Origin: Puia dinghuensis
GTDB lineage: Bacteria; Bacteroidota; Bacteroidia; Chitinophagales; Chitinophagaceae
Length of the DNA: 64,000 nucleotides
NCBI RefSeq assembly: GCF_014642875.1
Contig: NZ_BMJC01000006.1
Location: 248,001 to 312,000, forward strand
Direction of reading: 5' to 3'
Below the pieces are notes generated by a model. The model was given only the letters and a program-made list of their open reading frames with translations, was not told the DNA's origin and did not search any database. Made by a program: the position numbers and the translations under genes. Positions 33,059 to 41,687 of this stretch are shown piece by piece. Position 1 is the stretch's first letter; the number at the start of each line of letters is the position of its first letter.

Positions 33059-34312
33059 TCAGCCGGGTGACCGTTCTTCCCAAATGAGCGCAAGGCAGGC
33101 GATCGTCTTTACCGAGGCCTGCATATCCTGGATGCTGACAAATTCGTGTTTGCCGTGAAAGGCCATTTCCCCCGTAAAAATATTGGGGCAGGGAAGCCCC
33201 ATAAAGGAAAGCCGCGAACCATCGGTGCCACCCCGGGCGCTGCTGCGACGCACCTCCAGCCCTGCCCTTTCGATGGCTTCGATGGCGTATTGAGTGACCT
33301 CAGGATGTTTGTCCAACACTTCCTTCATGTTACGGTATTGTTCGTTGACGGTGATGCCGGCCTTGGCGCCGGGAAAAACGGTTAGCGTGTCTTCCACTTT
33401 GTCTTTGATGTATTCTTCATATGCTTTGAGCTTTGCGGTGACAAAGTCGCGGATGATGAATTCTACTGTCGCTTTTTCGGCGATGCCGGAGATGCGGACG
33501 GGATGGACGAATCCATAACGGTCTTCAGTGGTTTCGGGCGAGAATTCGTCTTTTGGCAGGGAGTCGACAAAGTGAGCAGCCGCTTTTATGGCATTGACCA
33601 ATTTGTCCTTTGCGTAGCCCGGATGAGCGCTGACCCCATGAAAGGTGATGGTCATCGCGTCGGCGGAAAAGGTCTCATCCTCGAATGTGCCGCGTTCGCC
33701 GGCATCCAGCGTATAACCAAAATCGGCGCCAAGCCGGGCAAGGTCGAGCTTATCCACTCCCCTGCCGATCTCTTCATCGGGAGTGAAGAGGATGCGGATA
33801 GTACCATGTTTGAGCTGGGGGTTTTGCCCCAGGAAATGCACCAGATCCATGATCACGGCGATGCCGGCCTTGTCATCGGCGCCCAGCAAAGTAGTGCCGG
33901 AAGCGGTGATGATATCGTCGCCTTTACGCATGGAAAGATAGGGATGTTCCCGAGGGCTGATTATTTGAGTCGGGTCGTCGGGCAACACGATGTCGCCGCC
34001 ATCGTAGTTATAGTGCACCAGCGGATTGACATTCGTCCCCGTACAGTCGGGGGCGGTGTCCATGTGTGCGCAGAAGCAGATGACGGGCACGGTCTTTTCT
34101 GTATTGGCGGGCAGGGTGGCATAGACATAACCAAAATCGTCGAGCGTAGCGTCGGCCAGACCAAGGGTTTGCAGCTCTTCCACCAGCAGCCTGCCCAGGT
34201 GTTTTTGCCTTTCTGTAGAAGGATGGCTGCCTGACTGGGGGTCGCTCTGGGTATCGATGCGGACATAACGGAGAAATCTTTCCGCCACTGTGAAGGTGTA
34301 GTTATCAAACAT
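33059..34312 (-). CDS. pepT: Peptidase T (tripeptide aminopeptidase)
   Basis: A 417-residue M20-family zinc tripeptidase. Zinc ligands and catalytic residues are visible in CFCAHMDTAPD (H-x-D), LLGADDKAGIA, FTPDEEIGRG (catalytic E and ligand E), TLDAGERGTFE (D) and the C-terminal FHGKHEFVSIQDM (H). YNYDGGDIVLP is typical of PepT. It cuts the N-terminal residue of tripeptides in the cytoplasm. Length is normal (about 408). It is divergent from the CPBP protease gene, with the start codons about 30 bp apart, and convergent with the ypdA-like gene. Confidence 0.95.
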   Translation of the reverse strand: MFDNYTFTVAERFLRYVRIDTQSDPQSGSHPSTERQKHLGRLLVEELQTLGLADATLDDFGYVYATLPANTEKTVPVICFCAHMDTAPDCTGTNVNPLVHYNYDGGDIVLPDDPTQIISPREHPYLSMRKGDDIITASGTTLLGADDKAGIAVIMDLVHFLGQNPQLKHGTIRILFTPDEEIGRGVDKLDLARLGADFGYTLDAGERGTFEDETFSADAMTITFHGVSAHPGYAKDKLVNAIKAAAHFVDSLPKDEFSPETTEDRYGFVHPVRISGIAEKATVEFIIRDFVTAKLKAYEEYIKDKVEDTLTVFPGAKAGITVNEQYRNMKEVLDKHPEVTQYAIEAIERAGLEVRRSSARGGTDGSRLSFMGLPCPNIFTGEMAFHGKHEFVSIQDMQASVKTIACLALIWEERSPG

Positions 34313-34343
34313 GTTCGTAAATTACCTCGCGAATATAACACCT

Positions 34344-35267
34344 ATGGCTGATCAGGCTACAAAAAAACCGGTGATCCGACAAGGGTGGCTGCGTGTATTG
34401 CTTTTTGCCATCGTCTTTGGGGTGCTGACATTGCTTATTGCCATCCCGGCCATTGGGGTGGTGGTAGCGGGCATTTCCCTTGATCAATTGAAGGCGGAAA
34501 CGATTACCTCGCTGTCCCAAACGCTGATGACCAACTATTTCTGGCTCATCGTTATGGTGGAGCTGGCGGTCTCTTTCATCAGCGTGGCGATCTTCCGGCT
34601 TTGGATCGACCGCCGGAGCCTGGGCAGCCTGGGCTGGTCGTTAGATGCCTTCCCCAATGAAGCCGTAACGGGATTATTCATGGGCCCGGCCCTGCTTGGG
34701 ATCGCCGCCCTGCTGATGAAGGCAAGTGGTCACCTGGAATGGACCGACATCACCTGGGACCCGTCTACGACATTCGTTTCGCTGGGTCTGATGGCCTTCA
34801 TCGCCTTTAGTGAAGAGCTGGTATTCCGGGGCTATGTATTGGGTAACCTGATGGAATCCTTCTCCAACAAATGGGTTGCGCTTATCCTATCCGCACTGCT
34901 CTTTGCCATCTTCCACTTTGCCAACCCCGGTCTTCATACGCTGGCGTTTGTCAACCTCTTCCTGGCAGGGACCCTACTCGGCATCAACTATATCTATACG
35001 AAGAATCTCTGGTTCTCGTTCTTTTTCCACCTCAGCTGGAATTTTTTCCAGGGCCCCATCCTTGGTTTCCATGTAAGCGGGTTCCAGCTGCCCTCCGTGC
35101 TGGTGGCAGAACCAAAAGGCGACCTCTCTATTACAGGGGGTGACTTCGGACTGGAAGGCTCGATACTGACTACGGCCGTATCGGTAATAGCGCTTTGCGT
35201 GCTTGCACTGGTGTTTGAGAAAAAATACCGCCAGGCAAGCTCGTCTACCGCACCGGGACCAACCTGA
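34344..35267 (+). CDS. CPBP-family intramembrane glutamic protease
   Basis: A 307-residue multi-pass membrane protein with about eight helices. The CPBP (CAAX/ABI) motifs are present: SEELVFRGYVLGNL with the catalytic EE pair, LLFAIFHFANPG with the second-motif histidine, and FHLSWNFFQGP with the third. The family includes CAAX proteases and bacteriocin-immunity proteins; the substrate is unknown. The start 34344 (MADQATKKP) was preferred over an ATG at 34311 that would overlap the divergent pepT start. The C-terminus ends SSTAPGPT, 7 bp before the convergent SlyD-like gene. Confidence 0.88.
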   Translation: MADQATKKPVIRQGWLRVLLFAIVFGVLTLLIAIPAIGVVVAGISLDQLKAETITSLSQTLMTNYFWLIVMVELAVSFISVAIFRLWIDRRSLGSLGWSLDAFPNEAVTGLFMGPALLGIAALLMKASGHLEWTDITWDPSTTFVSLGLMAFIAFSEELVFRGYVLGNLMESFSNKWVALILSALLFAIFHFANPGLHTLAFVNLFLAGTLLGINYIYTKNLWFSFFFHLSWNFFQGPILGFHVSGFQLPSVLVAEPKGDLSITGGDFGLEGSILTTAVSVIALCVLALVFEKKYRQASSSTAPGPT

Positions 35268-35274
35268 AATTTCT

Positions 35275-35730
35275 CTAAGGCATGATGATCCGGGAAGGCG
35301 TATTGATCTCGACGAGTTCGAGGTCGAAGATCAGATCCTGACCGGCAAGCGCGTGGTTCGCATCCAGGACGACAAATTCGGGATTCACTTCTACGATGAC
35401 CACCGGCATCTGTTGTCCGGCGCCGTTATTCATGGCCAGCTGCATCCCTACTTCGGGTTTGAGCCCGGGAGGAAAGCGATCAATAGGAAATTCGATTATC
35501 GCCTGGGGGTCGCGGGGTCCATAGGCATCGTCCACAGGGATCTCGATGGTCTTTTTCTGGCCTACAGTCATACCCATCACGCCGTCATCGAATCCTTTTA
35601 TCACCATACCGCTGCCTACTTCAAATTCCAGGGGTTCACGACCTTCGGAGGAATCGAATGTCGTCCCATCGGAGAGACGTCCATGATAATGAACTTTAAC
35701 GGTATCGCCGGATTTTACTTCTTGTGCCAT
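35275..35730 (-). CDS. SlyD-like FKBP peptidyl-prolyl isomerase
   Basis: A 151-residue FKBP of the SlyD type. It begins with KSGDTVKVHYHGRLSDGTTFDSS, has GMVIKGFDDGVMGMTVGQKKTIEIP, then the insert-in-flap chaperone domain (PRDPQAIIEFPIDRFPPGLKPEVGMQL) and the closing ANHALAGQDLIFDLELVEI. It lacks the His/Cys-rich metal-binding tail of E. coli SlyD. No signal peptide is seen, so it should act as a cytoplasmic folding helper. The start is the ATG at 35730; the frame extends upstream without support. It is divergent from the namZ-like gene. Confidence 0.92.
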   Translation of the reverse strand: MAQEVKSGDTVKVHYHGRLSDGTTFDSSEGREPLEFEVGSGMVIKGFDDGVMGMTVGQKKTIEIPVDDAYGPRDPQAIIEFPIDRFPPGLKPEVGMQLAMNNGAGQQMPVVIVEVNPEFVVLDANHALAGQDLIFDLELVEINTPSRIIMP

Positions 35731-35781
35731 ATGCGTTTTTATTATTCGTGCAAGGTAGGAAGAATAATTAAATTGCGGACC

Positions 35782-36942
35782 ATGAGAAGCATGATCCTTT
35801 TGAGCATTTGCCTGCTGCAACTGGCGGCGGGCGCACAGATAAAAACGGGCGCCGAGCAGACGGATCTCTACCTGCCGATGCTCAGCGGCAAGACCGTGGC
35901 CGTCTTTGCAAATACCACCTCCGTCATCGGAAAGACCCATTTAGTAGACTCTTTATTAAAGAAGGGCATCCGTATCACGAAGATATTCTCGCCCGAACAC
36001 GGCTTCCGCGGGGAGGCCGATGCAGGCGCAACGGTAGGCAACCAGGTGGATGCGGCAACCGGCATCCCCATTATTTCACTTTATGGTAACAAAACCAAGC
36101 CCACTGCGGCTGACCTGGAGGGTATCGATGTGATGCTATTCGATATCCAGGATGTAGGTGTGCGGTTTTATACGTATATCGCCTCGATGCAGCGATATAT
36201 GGAAGCGGCTATAGAGAACCATCGGCTTTTGGTCATCCTGGACCGGCCGGACCCCAATGGCTTCTATGTAGACGGTCCTGTGCTGGACACCGCCTTCCGG
36301 TCGTTTGTCGGCATGCAGCCCATCCCGATAGTGTATGGCATGACCATCGGCGAATATGCCCGCATGCTGTTGGGCGAACACTGGGTCAAAGGAGATACTG
36401 CCTTCCGGCTTATTGTCATTCCTTGCAAGAACTATACGCACGGCAGCAGGTATGTACTGCCGGTGAAGCCTTCACCCAATCTGCCTACGATGCAGTCTGT
36501 ATACCTCTACCCTGCCCTCTGTTTGTTCGAAGGGACACCGGTGAGCCTGGGTCGGGGGACGTCAAAACCTTTTCAACAATTCGGTCATCCGGCCTTTCCG
36601 CATGAAGGATATAGTTTCACTCCCGAGAGCGTCCCCGGGGCTACCCACCCGCCGCAAATGGGCGAAGTTTGTTATGGCTACGACCTAAGCGCGATAAATG
36701 TGGAAAAAGCGACCGGAAACCGGTGGTCGCTGCAATGGCTATTGAAGGCCTATGCGCTATTCCCGGATAAAGAACATTTTTTTAACGGCAACGGTAGTGG
36801 TTTCGACCGGTTGACGGGATCGTCGACGTTACGGCAGCAATTACGCGAAGGGCTGACGGAGGATGAGATCCGCAAGAGCTGGGAGCCGGCGCTGAGCCAT
36901 TTTAAGACCTTAAGAAAAAAATATTTGCTGTATGCCGACTAA
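35782..36942 (+). CDS. NamZ-like exo-beta-N-acetylmuramidase (DUF1343)
   Basis: A 386-residue DUF1343 protein, a family with members (NamZ) shown to remove terminal MurNAc from peptidoglycan fragments. The start at 35782 gives a signal peptide (MRSMILLSICLLQLAAGA). Family motifs are ANTTSVIGKTHLVDSL, SPEHGFRGEADAG, LYGNKTKPTA, VMLFDIQDVGVRFYTYIASM, LDRPDPNGFYVDGP and EGTPVSLGRGTSKPFQQFG. It should act in the periplasm in cell-wall recycling. Its last 11 bp overlap the start of fmt. The pairing with a translation gene is probably positional only. Confidence 0.88.
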   Translation: MRSMILLSICLLQLAAGAQIKTGAEQTDLYLPMLSGKTVAVFANTTSVIGKTHLVDSLLKKGIRITKIFSPEHGFRGEADAGATVGNQVDAATGIPIISLYGNKTKPTAADLEGIDVMLFDIQDVGVRFYTYIASMQRYMEAAIENHRLLVILDRPDPNGFYVDGPVLDTAFRSFVGMQPIPIVYGMTIGEYARMLLGEHWVKGDTAFRLIVIPCKNYTHGSRYVLPVKPSPNLPTMQSVYLYPALCLFEGTPVSLGRGTSKPFQQFGHPAFPHEGYSFTPESVPGATHPPQMGEVCYGYDLSAINVEKATGNRWSLQWLLKAYALFPDKEHFFNGNGSGFDRLTGSSTLRQQLREGLTEDEIRKSWEPALSHFKTLRKKYLLYAD

Positions 36943-37876
36943 TCCCCGTATTGTTTTCATGGGCACCCCCGAATTCGCCGTCGCCAGCCTGGAGGCGCTG
37001 CTGGACGCCGGTTGTATGGTCGTTGCCGTCGTGACGGCTCCGGATAAGCCTGCGGGCCGGGGGATGCAGCTGACGGAAAGCGCCGTAAAAAAATACGCGC
37101 AGAAAGAAGGCCTGCCCATCCTGCAGCCGGAGAAATTGCGCGACCCGGGTTTTCTGGAGGCGTTGCGGGCATTTCGCGCCGACCTGCAGATTGTCGTCGC
37201 CTTCCGCATGCTGCCGGAAATCGTATGGGACATGCCCCCGATGGGAACCGTCAACCTCCACGGCTCGCTGTTGCCGCAATACCGGGGCGCCGCCCCTATC
37301 AATTGGGCGGTGATCAATGGTGAAACAGAGACCGGTGTCACCACCTTCCAATTGCAACATCAAATAGATACGGGAAGTATCCTTTTACAAGATCGTTTTC
37401 CCATCGCGGATACCGACACGGCGGGCGATGTGCACGATCGGATGATGGTTATTGGCGCGCAGCTATTGGTGCGCACGGTAGAAGGTTTGGCCACCGGTAC
37501 GTTGCGACCAAAGCCGCAGGAAAATCCGACGGATTTAAAGCATGCGCCTAAGATCTTCACGGAGACGGGCCACATCGACTGGAACAAGCCAACGTTTGCC
37601 GTGTACAACCTCATCAGGGGGCTGTCGCCCTTTCCGGCTGCTTTTACGCAATTGGATGGAAAGCTGCTGAAGATCTATCGCGCCGAAAAAGTGCTGCACA
37701 CGCTTGCCCCGGATGTCGCGCCGGGGGTCTATGATACCGACGGAAAGACTTATCTCCGCTTTGCAACGGCGGATGGCTATATCCGCGTCACCGAGCTACA
37801 GCTGGAAGGAAAAAAGAAAATGGCGGTCACCGATTTCTTAAGAGGCTACCGGTTTAATAGTTTACCTGGACATTGA
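36932..37876 (+). CDS. fmt: Methionyl-tRNA formyltransferase
   Basis: A 314-residue enzyme that formylates initiator Met-tRNA using 10-formyl-THF. It begins RIVFMGTPEFAVASLEAL, has VTAPDKPAGRGMQL, QIVVAFRMLPEIVW, the catalytic NLHGSLLPQYRGAAPINWAV (N, H) with the downstream TGVTTFQLQHQIDTGSIL, and the C-terminal OB-like domain (RGLSPFPAAFTQLDGKLLKIY). Length is normal. It begins 11 bp inside the 3' end of the NamZ-like gene and its stop overlaps the convergent LysM gene by 23 bp. Confidence 0.95.
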   Translation: MPTNPRIVFMGTPEFAVASLEALLDAGCMVVAVVTAPDKPAGRGMQLTESAVKKYAQKEGLPILQPEKLRDPGFLEALRAFRADLQIVVAFRMLPEIVWDMPPMGTVNLHGSLLPQYRGAAPINWAVINGETETGVTTFQLQHQIDTGSILLQDRFPIADTDTAGDVHDRMMVIGAQLLVRTVEGLATGTLRPKPQENPTDLKHAPKIFTETGHIDWNKPTFAVYNLIRGLSPFPAAFTQLDGKLLKIYRAEKVLHTLAPDVAPGVYDTDGKTYLRFATADGYIRVTELQLEGKKKMAVTDFLRGYRFNSLPGH

Positions 37877-38930
37877 ACCGATCGCTGGTGGCTCCCATCT
37901 CTGCCGCCGCGGCATTGCTGATGCGGATGGTGAGTCCTGCGCTTTCCTTCATATCGGGCAGCTGACCGAGAACTTTTACGTAGACGCTTCTGCCGCTCGT
38001 CCCATCGGTCACTTTTACGATGCTGCCGATGGCCACGTTGTTCATCAGCGCATAATACTTCCCATCCTGCCAGCCGCTGGTACTCTTGAAGATGCCTGCC
38101 ACGCCACTGGCTGTTTTACCGTTGTCGAGGAAATCAGCCTTGAATACCCCGCCATCGAAATGAGGCGCCGGCGGAGCAGCGGGACTCGTTGTTGTGGGTG
38201 GTGCGCTGACTGGCGTCGTGGCCGGAGCGGTGGTCGTCGTGGCCGGAGCGCTAGTCGTAGTGGCCGGCGGGTTGTTCACCTCTTTGGTCTCTTTGGCGGT
38301 GACGGCGGGTTTTGCCGCCTGGGTTGTCGTGGTGGCCGATTCGAATTTTGTACTGGGGGTGTCGGTGGTTTTAGCCGTGACAGGTTTTGTTTCAGCGGTG
38401 GTGGTCACGGGCGGCGGGGGAGGCGCGGGTCGCGTCGTGGTGGGTGTAGTTGCCAACGCAGACAAATCCGTCTTTACTTTCAGATAACCCACGATCAGAT
38501 GCATCCCCGGGTGTACTGCATCCTTGTTCATATTGTTCCATTTCTCCAGGGTCGGGATGGGAACCTTGTTATGATTGACACTGATGCGATACATCCACTC
38601 TTTTTCCTGGGTTATATAGTACACCGGAATCAACGTCTCGGCGGGTGTCTTTTGCATTGTCTGGGAGAAGTTGACGGCCGTCAGTGGTATCTGGAGTATC
38701 TGCCCGATGATGAGGGGATTGTTCAGCGTAAGATGATTAAAAGGAGCCAGCTCTTTGGGGCTGATATTATAAAGCCTGCCGACGCTATACCAGTTCTCTT
38801 TGGCTACCACCGTATGTTCGAGGTATAACTTACCTGTCTGGCCAAAGACGATCAGTTCATTGGATTGGGATTTGGCAAACTTTATAAAAAACAAGCCGAT
38901 CAGTAAAAGTACGGTAGCCGGTGATCGCAT
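37854..38930 (-). CDS. LysM protein with RlpA-like double-psi barrel domain
   Basis: A 358-residue exported protein with a signal peptide (about 1-21). Two LysM-like units (HTVVAKENWYSVGRLYNISPKE, residues 38-85; and WMYRISVNHNKVPIPTLEKWNN, about 110-150) bind peptidoglycan. A 100-residue Thr/Pro/Ala linker (about 165-260) leads to a C-terminal RlpA-like domain (FKADFLDNGKTASGVAGIF, GSIVKVTDGTSGRSVYVKVLG). RlpA enzymes carry NDRGPF after VxVxV; here the site reads VLGQLPD, so the usual catalytic aspartate is displaced or missing. It may bind rather than cleave glycan. It ends a leftward cluster with thyA and folA. Confidence 0.85.
   Translation of the reverse strand: MRSPATVLLLIGLFFIKFAKSQSNELIVFGQTGKLYLEHTVVAKENWYSVGRLYNISPKELAPFNHLTLNNPLIIGQILQIPLTAVNFSQTMQKTPAETLIPVYYITQEKEWMYRISVNHNKVPIPTLEKWNNMNKDAVHPGMHLIVGYLKVKTDLSALATTPTTTRPAPPPPPVTTTAETKPVTAKTTDTPSTKFESATTTTQAAKPAVTAKETKEVNNPPATTTSAPATTTTAPATTPVSAPPTTTSPAAPPAPHFDGGVFKADFLDNGKTASGVAGIFKSTSGWQDGKYYALMNNVAIGSIVKVTDGTSGRSVYVKVLGQLPDMKESAGLTIRISNAAAAEMGATSDRFNVQVNY
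38160..38460 (-). repeat. Low-complexity Thr/Pro/Ala linker coding repeat
   Basis: The linker of the LysM/RlpA-like protein is built from recurrent PATTT and APATTT units and a run of five prolines. Nucleotide sequence is imperfectly repetitive, so length may vary between strains. Confidence 0.6.
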
Positions 38931-38971
38931 ACATTATTTTTTTATGTGGTTTGAAGCAAAGATGCGGTTTT

Positions 38972-40336
38972 TTATTCTCTTTTGAGTATTCGCCATTCCT
39001 TCGGATAGTAATTGTTCGAGCGCTGGGGTAAGGCTTTGATCCAACCCAGGCTGCGGCCCTCATACTGCACAAGCGTCCAGCCCCGGTGCGTGGTCTCGGC
39101 GCGCATTTCTTCCTTTCGAAGGTATTGCAGGGCCTGCTCACGGGATAGGGACAGGGCCGGAACACCAGGCGAGACCATCGTGCTCATGGCCAGATGGTGG
39201 TTGGGGATAAATTCCTTTGCGGACAGCTGCCCCAACGAAAGCCCTGCCTCCTTCAGATAACAGGCGGATTGCAGGATAGGTAACTCGAGCAGCAACGGCT
39301 CGGGAAAGGCATGTACCTGCTCGTTGTGCACAAAGAAAGCAAGCGGCGTCGAAGCAGCGATCCATTCGGATAAGGATGCCTGCTCTTTTTTGTTTGGGTG
39401 TTCGGGATGGCTCATCTTACGGGGCGGTGAAAAGCCGGCTCCGTCATTCTTCCGCAAACAGGCGATGAAAAAACCCTCGCCTTTCACCTGATGGGGATAG
39501 AACCGATAGCCATAAGCGCCGCTTTTGCCCACCGTCTCTATGATATTCCATTCCGGCGCGGGCTGCAGCCGGCAGCTTGTCGCATCGAGTTCGGTTGTTA
39601 TCCAGTCGAGGATGTCCTCGTCTTCTTCTTTCGCGTAGGAACAGGTTGAATAGATGAGGATGCCATCGCGGCGGAGCGCAGGCCAACAATCGGCCAGTAT
39701 CCGCTGTTGCCGCTGCCAGCAGAGCTGAACATTTCCCGGACTCCATTCTTCAACGGCTTCGGGTTCCCGGCGGAAGAGTCCGCTGCCGCTACAGGGAGCA
39801 TCGACTACGATGACGTCAAAATAGTTCTCCAGCCGTTGGAAATCGCGGGGATCGTTGTTGGTGACGACCACATTGGCAGCGCCCCATTTGATCATATTCT
39901 CCTGCAGGATAGTAACGCGATTTCGGATGACTTCGTTGCTTACGAGCAGGCTGTCCGGCGACAAAATGGATTGCAGCAGAGTCGACTTTCCGCCCGGCGC
40001 GGCACAGAGATCGAGCACCTTATGCGGCTGGGTAAGGTCGATGGTCTGGCGCAACGCCTGTTCGAGGAACATGCTGGAGGCCTCCTGCACATAATATGTT
40101 CCGGCGTGGAATAGGGGGTCGAAGGTAAAAGAGGGCCGTGTTTGAAGATAATAACCATAGGAAGACCACGGCACCGGTGTAGCCTTGTCCGGCAGGCTGA
40201 CAGGGGGTTTGGCGGGGTTGATACGGATGGAGGTGGGGGTATCCCCCGCGGCGTGCACGGCTTCGAAAGCCGCCGTTTCATAACCGGGCAGACCTTCGAG
40301 GGAAGAAAGGAATTCTTTTGGTAGCTGGGATGGCAC
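38972..40336 (-). CDS. RsmF/RsmB-like rRNA (cytosine-C5) methyltransferase
   Basis: A 454-residue NOL1/NOP2/Sun-family enzyme that methylates cytosine C5 in rRNA. SAM motif is VLDLCAAPGGKSTLLQSIL, followed by VVTNNDPRDFQRL, VDAPCSGSGLFRREPE (with PC) and STCSYAKEEDEDIL (the catalytic TC). The C-terminal 150 residues fit the RsmF-type tail with a PUA-like domain (LGWIKALPQRSNNYYPKEWRI). The start is taken as GTG 40336, which lies 41 bp after the upstream methyltransferase and follows a perfect -7 element; the frame continues upstream into that gene. Confidence 0.9.
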   Translation of the reverse strand: MPSQLPKEFLSSLEGLPGYETAAFEAVHAAGDTPTSIRINPAKPPVSLPDKATPVPWSSYGYYLQTRPSFTFDPLFHAGTYYVQEASSMFLEQALRQTIDLTQPHKVLDLCAAPGGKSTLLQSILSPDSLLVSNEVIRNRVTILQENMIKWGAANVVVTNNDPRDFQRLENYFDVIVVDAPCSGSGLFRREPEAVEEWSPGNVQLCWQRQQRILADCWPALRRDGILIYSTCSYAKEEDEDILDWITTELDATSCRLQPAPEWNIIETVGKSGAYGYRFYPHQVKGEGFFIACLRKNDGAGFSPPRKMSHPEHPNKKEQASLSEWIAASTPLAFFVHNEQVHAFPEPLLLELPILQSACYLKEAGLSLGQLSAKEFIPNHHLAMSTMVSPGVPALSLSREQALQYLRKEEMRAETTHRGWTLVQYEGRSLGWIKALPQRSNNYYPKEWRILKRE

Positions 40337-40344
40337 TATCGGTA

Positions 40345-40352
40345 CAAAGTTA
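40345..40352 (-). promoter_or_regulatory. -7 element for the RsmF-like gene
   Basis: TAACTTTG on the minus strand is a full TAnnTTTG match, 9 nt before the proposed GTG start. It supports that start and suggests a separate promoter inside the thyA-folA cluster. Confidence 0.45.
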
Positions 40353-40377
40353 TCGCAAATCCGTGTCTTCGTCAAGT

Positions 40378-41178
40378 TCAGAAGCGAATAACAAAATCCT
40401 GCTTCACCTTGAACTCTTCGCGCAGAAAAACAAAACCGAGGAAGAAGAGATCGATGGTCAGGTATACGCGGGGGTCGCTCTTTATGGCCGACCAGGCCGC
40501 TTCCATCTCGGCGCTCCAATGGATATCGTCGAAGATGAGGACAGAAGAACGGGAGGCGCGAGGCAGAAGGAGGTTGAAATACCGCAGCGTCGGGTCAAGC
40601 CGGTGATTACCGTCAATGAAGGCAAGAGCGATGGGGGGTAGAGTTGGCAGGAGATTTGGCAACACCTCGTCAAACGGGCCGGTGTGCACGGTTGCAGCCA
40701 GGTTCAGGGAGTGCAGGTTGCGCCGGGCCGCATCCGCAATGGCAGGCGCGCCTTCGATGGTGTTTACCGTTGCGGCCGGGGCGGCTGCAGCCATATAGGC
40801 CGTGGACAGTCCCAGGGAGGTGCCCAGTTCGAGGATGGTGGCGGGTTGGTAATGACGGGCGACGCGATAAAGCATCTGCCCCAGCCGGGGTGGTTTGGCC
40901 GCACGCCGGGCGATGTCGGCGATGGTGCGGTTGATGGTGACGGGGTAGGCAGAGCCGGCGCCCAGGTCGTTTACTTCGAGCGGTGTCTGGTCGTGGCGTA
41001 AGCGGCGGCGGAGCCCTTCTACAGCATCGTATGCTGGATAGTGGTGCCTGTCATTCAACACTTTTATCACAAAGTCGAAAACAAAGGGCGAATGGATACC
41101 ATGCCCCTTACCGTTGGCGGCAGTAACATAATACCGGAGATATTTCTGTGCAAGCCTTACCGGTGAATACATGGACAT
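40378..41178 (-). CDS. Class I SAM-dependent methyltransferase
   Basis: A 266-residue O-methyltransferase-like protein (methyltransf_24 type). The SAM-binding motif is ILELGTSLGLSTAYMA, followed by VNTIEGAPAIADAARRN and IALAFIDGNHRLDPTLRYFN, and VLIFDDIHWSAEMEAAW. The N-terminal 90 residues are an extra helical region (KGHGIHSPFVFDFVIKVLNDR). The start is the ATG whose first base is the last base of the folA stop (TAATG at 41178), indicating translational coupling. An in-frame GTG lies six codons upstream. The substrate is unknown. Confidence 0.85.
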   Translation of the reverse strand: MSMYSPVRLAQKYLRYYVTAANGKGHGIHSPFVFDFVIKVLNDRHHYPAYDAVEGLRRRLRHDQTPLEVNDLGAGSAYPVTINRTIADIARRAAKPPRLGQMLYRVARHYQPATILELGTSLGLSTAYMAAAAPAATVNTIEGAPAIADAARRNLHSLNLAATVHTGPFDEVLPNLLPTLPPIALAFIDGNHRLDPTLRYFNLLLPRASRSSVLIFDDIHWSAEMEAAWSAIKSDPRVYLTIDLFFLGFVFLREEFKVKQDFVIRF

Positions 41179-41681
41179 TATTTTTTCCGCAGCCACACCT
41201 GGAAGCTGTAGGCATATGCATGTTTGTCGTCAGCAGGAAAATCCCGGTCATCCGTCAGCTGCCAGACCTTTTCATCGATGGGAGGGAAATACGCATCACC
41301 TTCCAGCACGGCGTGTACGCGCGTCATATAGATCTTGTCGGCGATGTCCATAGCCTCGGCATAGATCTGTCCACCCCCGATGACAAAGATCTCTTTGGAA
41401 TCTGTCTCGCGGGCCAATTGCAAGGCCTCGCTAAGGGATGACGTTACCTTGACCTTATCATGCCCCGGACGCCACTGCGGGTTATGGGTGATCACAAAAT
41501 TGAAGCGGCCCGGCAGGGGTTCGCCGTTGAAGGCGTCATAGGTCTTGCGGCCCATGATCACCGGCATGCCCCATGTAGTATTCTTAAAGAATTTGGTATC
41601 GTTGGGCAGGCGCCAGAGCAATTGGTTATCCTTGCCGATGGCATTGTTGGTGGATGCAGCGACGATGAGTGAGATGATCAT
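41178..41681 (-). CDS. folA: Dihydrofolate reductase
   Basis: A 167-residue DHFR that reduces dihydrofolate to tetrahydrofolate with NADPH. It begins MIISLIVAASTNNAIGKDNQLLW, has LPNDTKFFKNTT with the active-site aspartate, MGRKTYDAFNGEPLPGRFNFVIT (NADPH), IFVIGGGQIYAEAM and YMTRVHAVLEGDAYFP. It is 6 bp downstream of thyA, whose product is the source of dihydrofolate, so the pair forms a thymidylate-cycle operon. Its stop overlaps the next gene's ATG by one base. Confidence 0.97.
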   Translation of the reverse strand: MIISLIVAASTNNAIGKDNQLLWRLPNDTKFFKNTTWGMPVIMGRKTYDAFNGEPLPGRFNFVITHNPQWRPGHDKVKVTSSLSEALQLARETDSKEIFVIGGGQIYAEAMDIADKIYMTRVHAVLEGDAYFPPIDEKVWQLTDDRDFPADDKHAYAYSFQVWLRKK

Positions 41682-41687
41682 AGCTTA

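Noticed and set aside
35731-35940. An N-terminal extension of the SlyD-like protein
   Set aside because: It runs into the divergent NamZ-like gene and has no conserved residues; FKBP homology starts at 35730.
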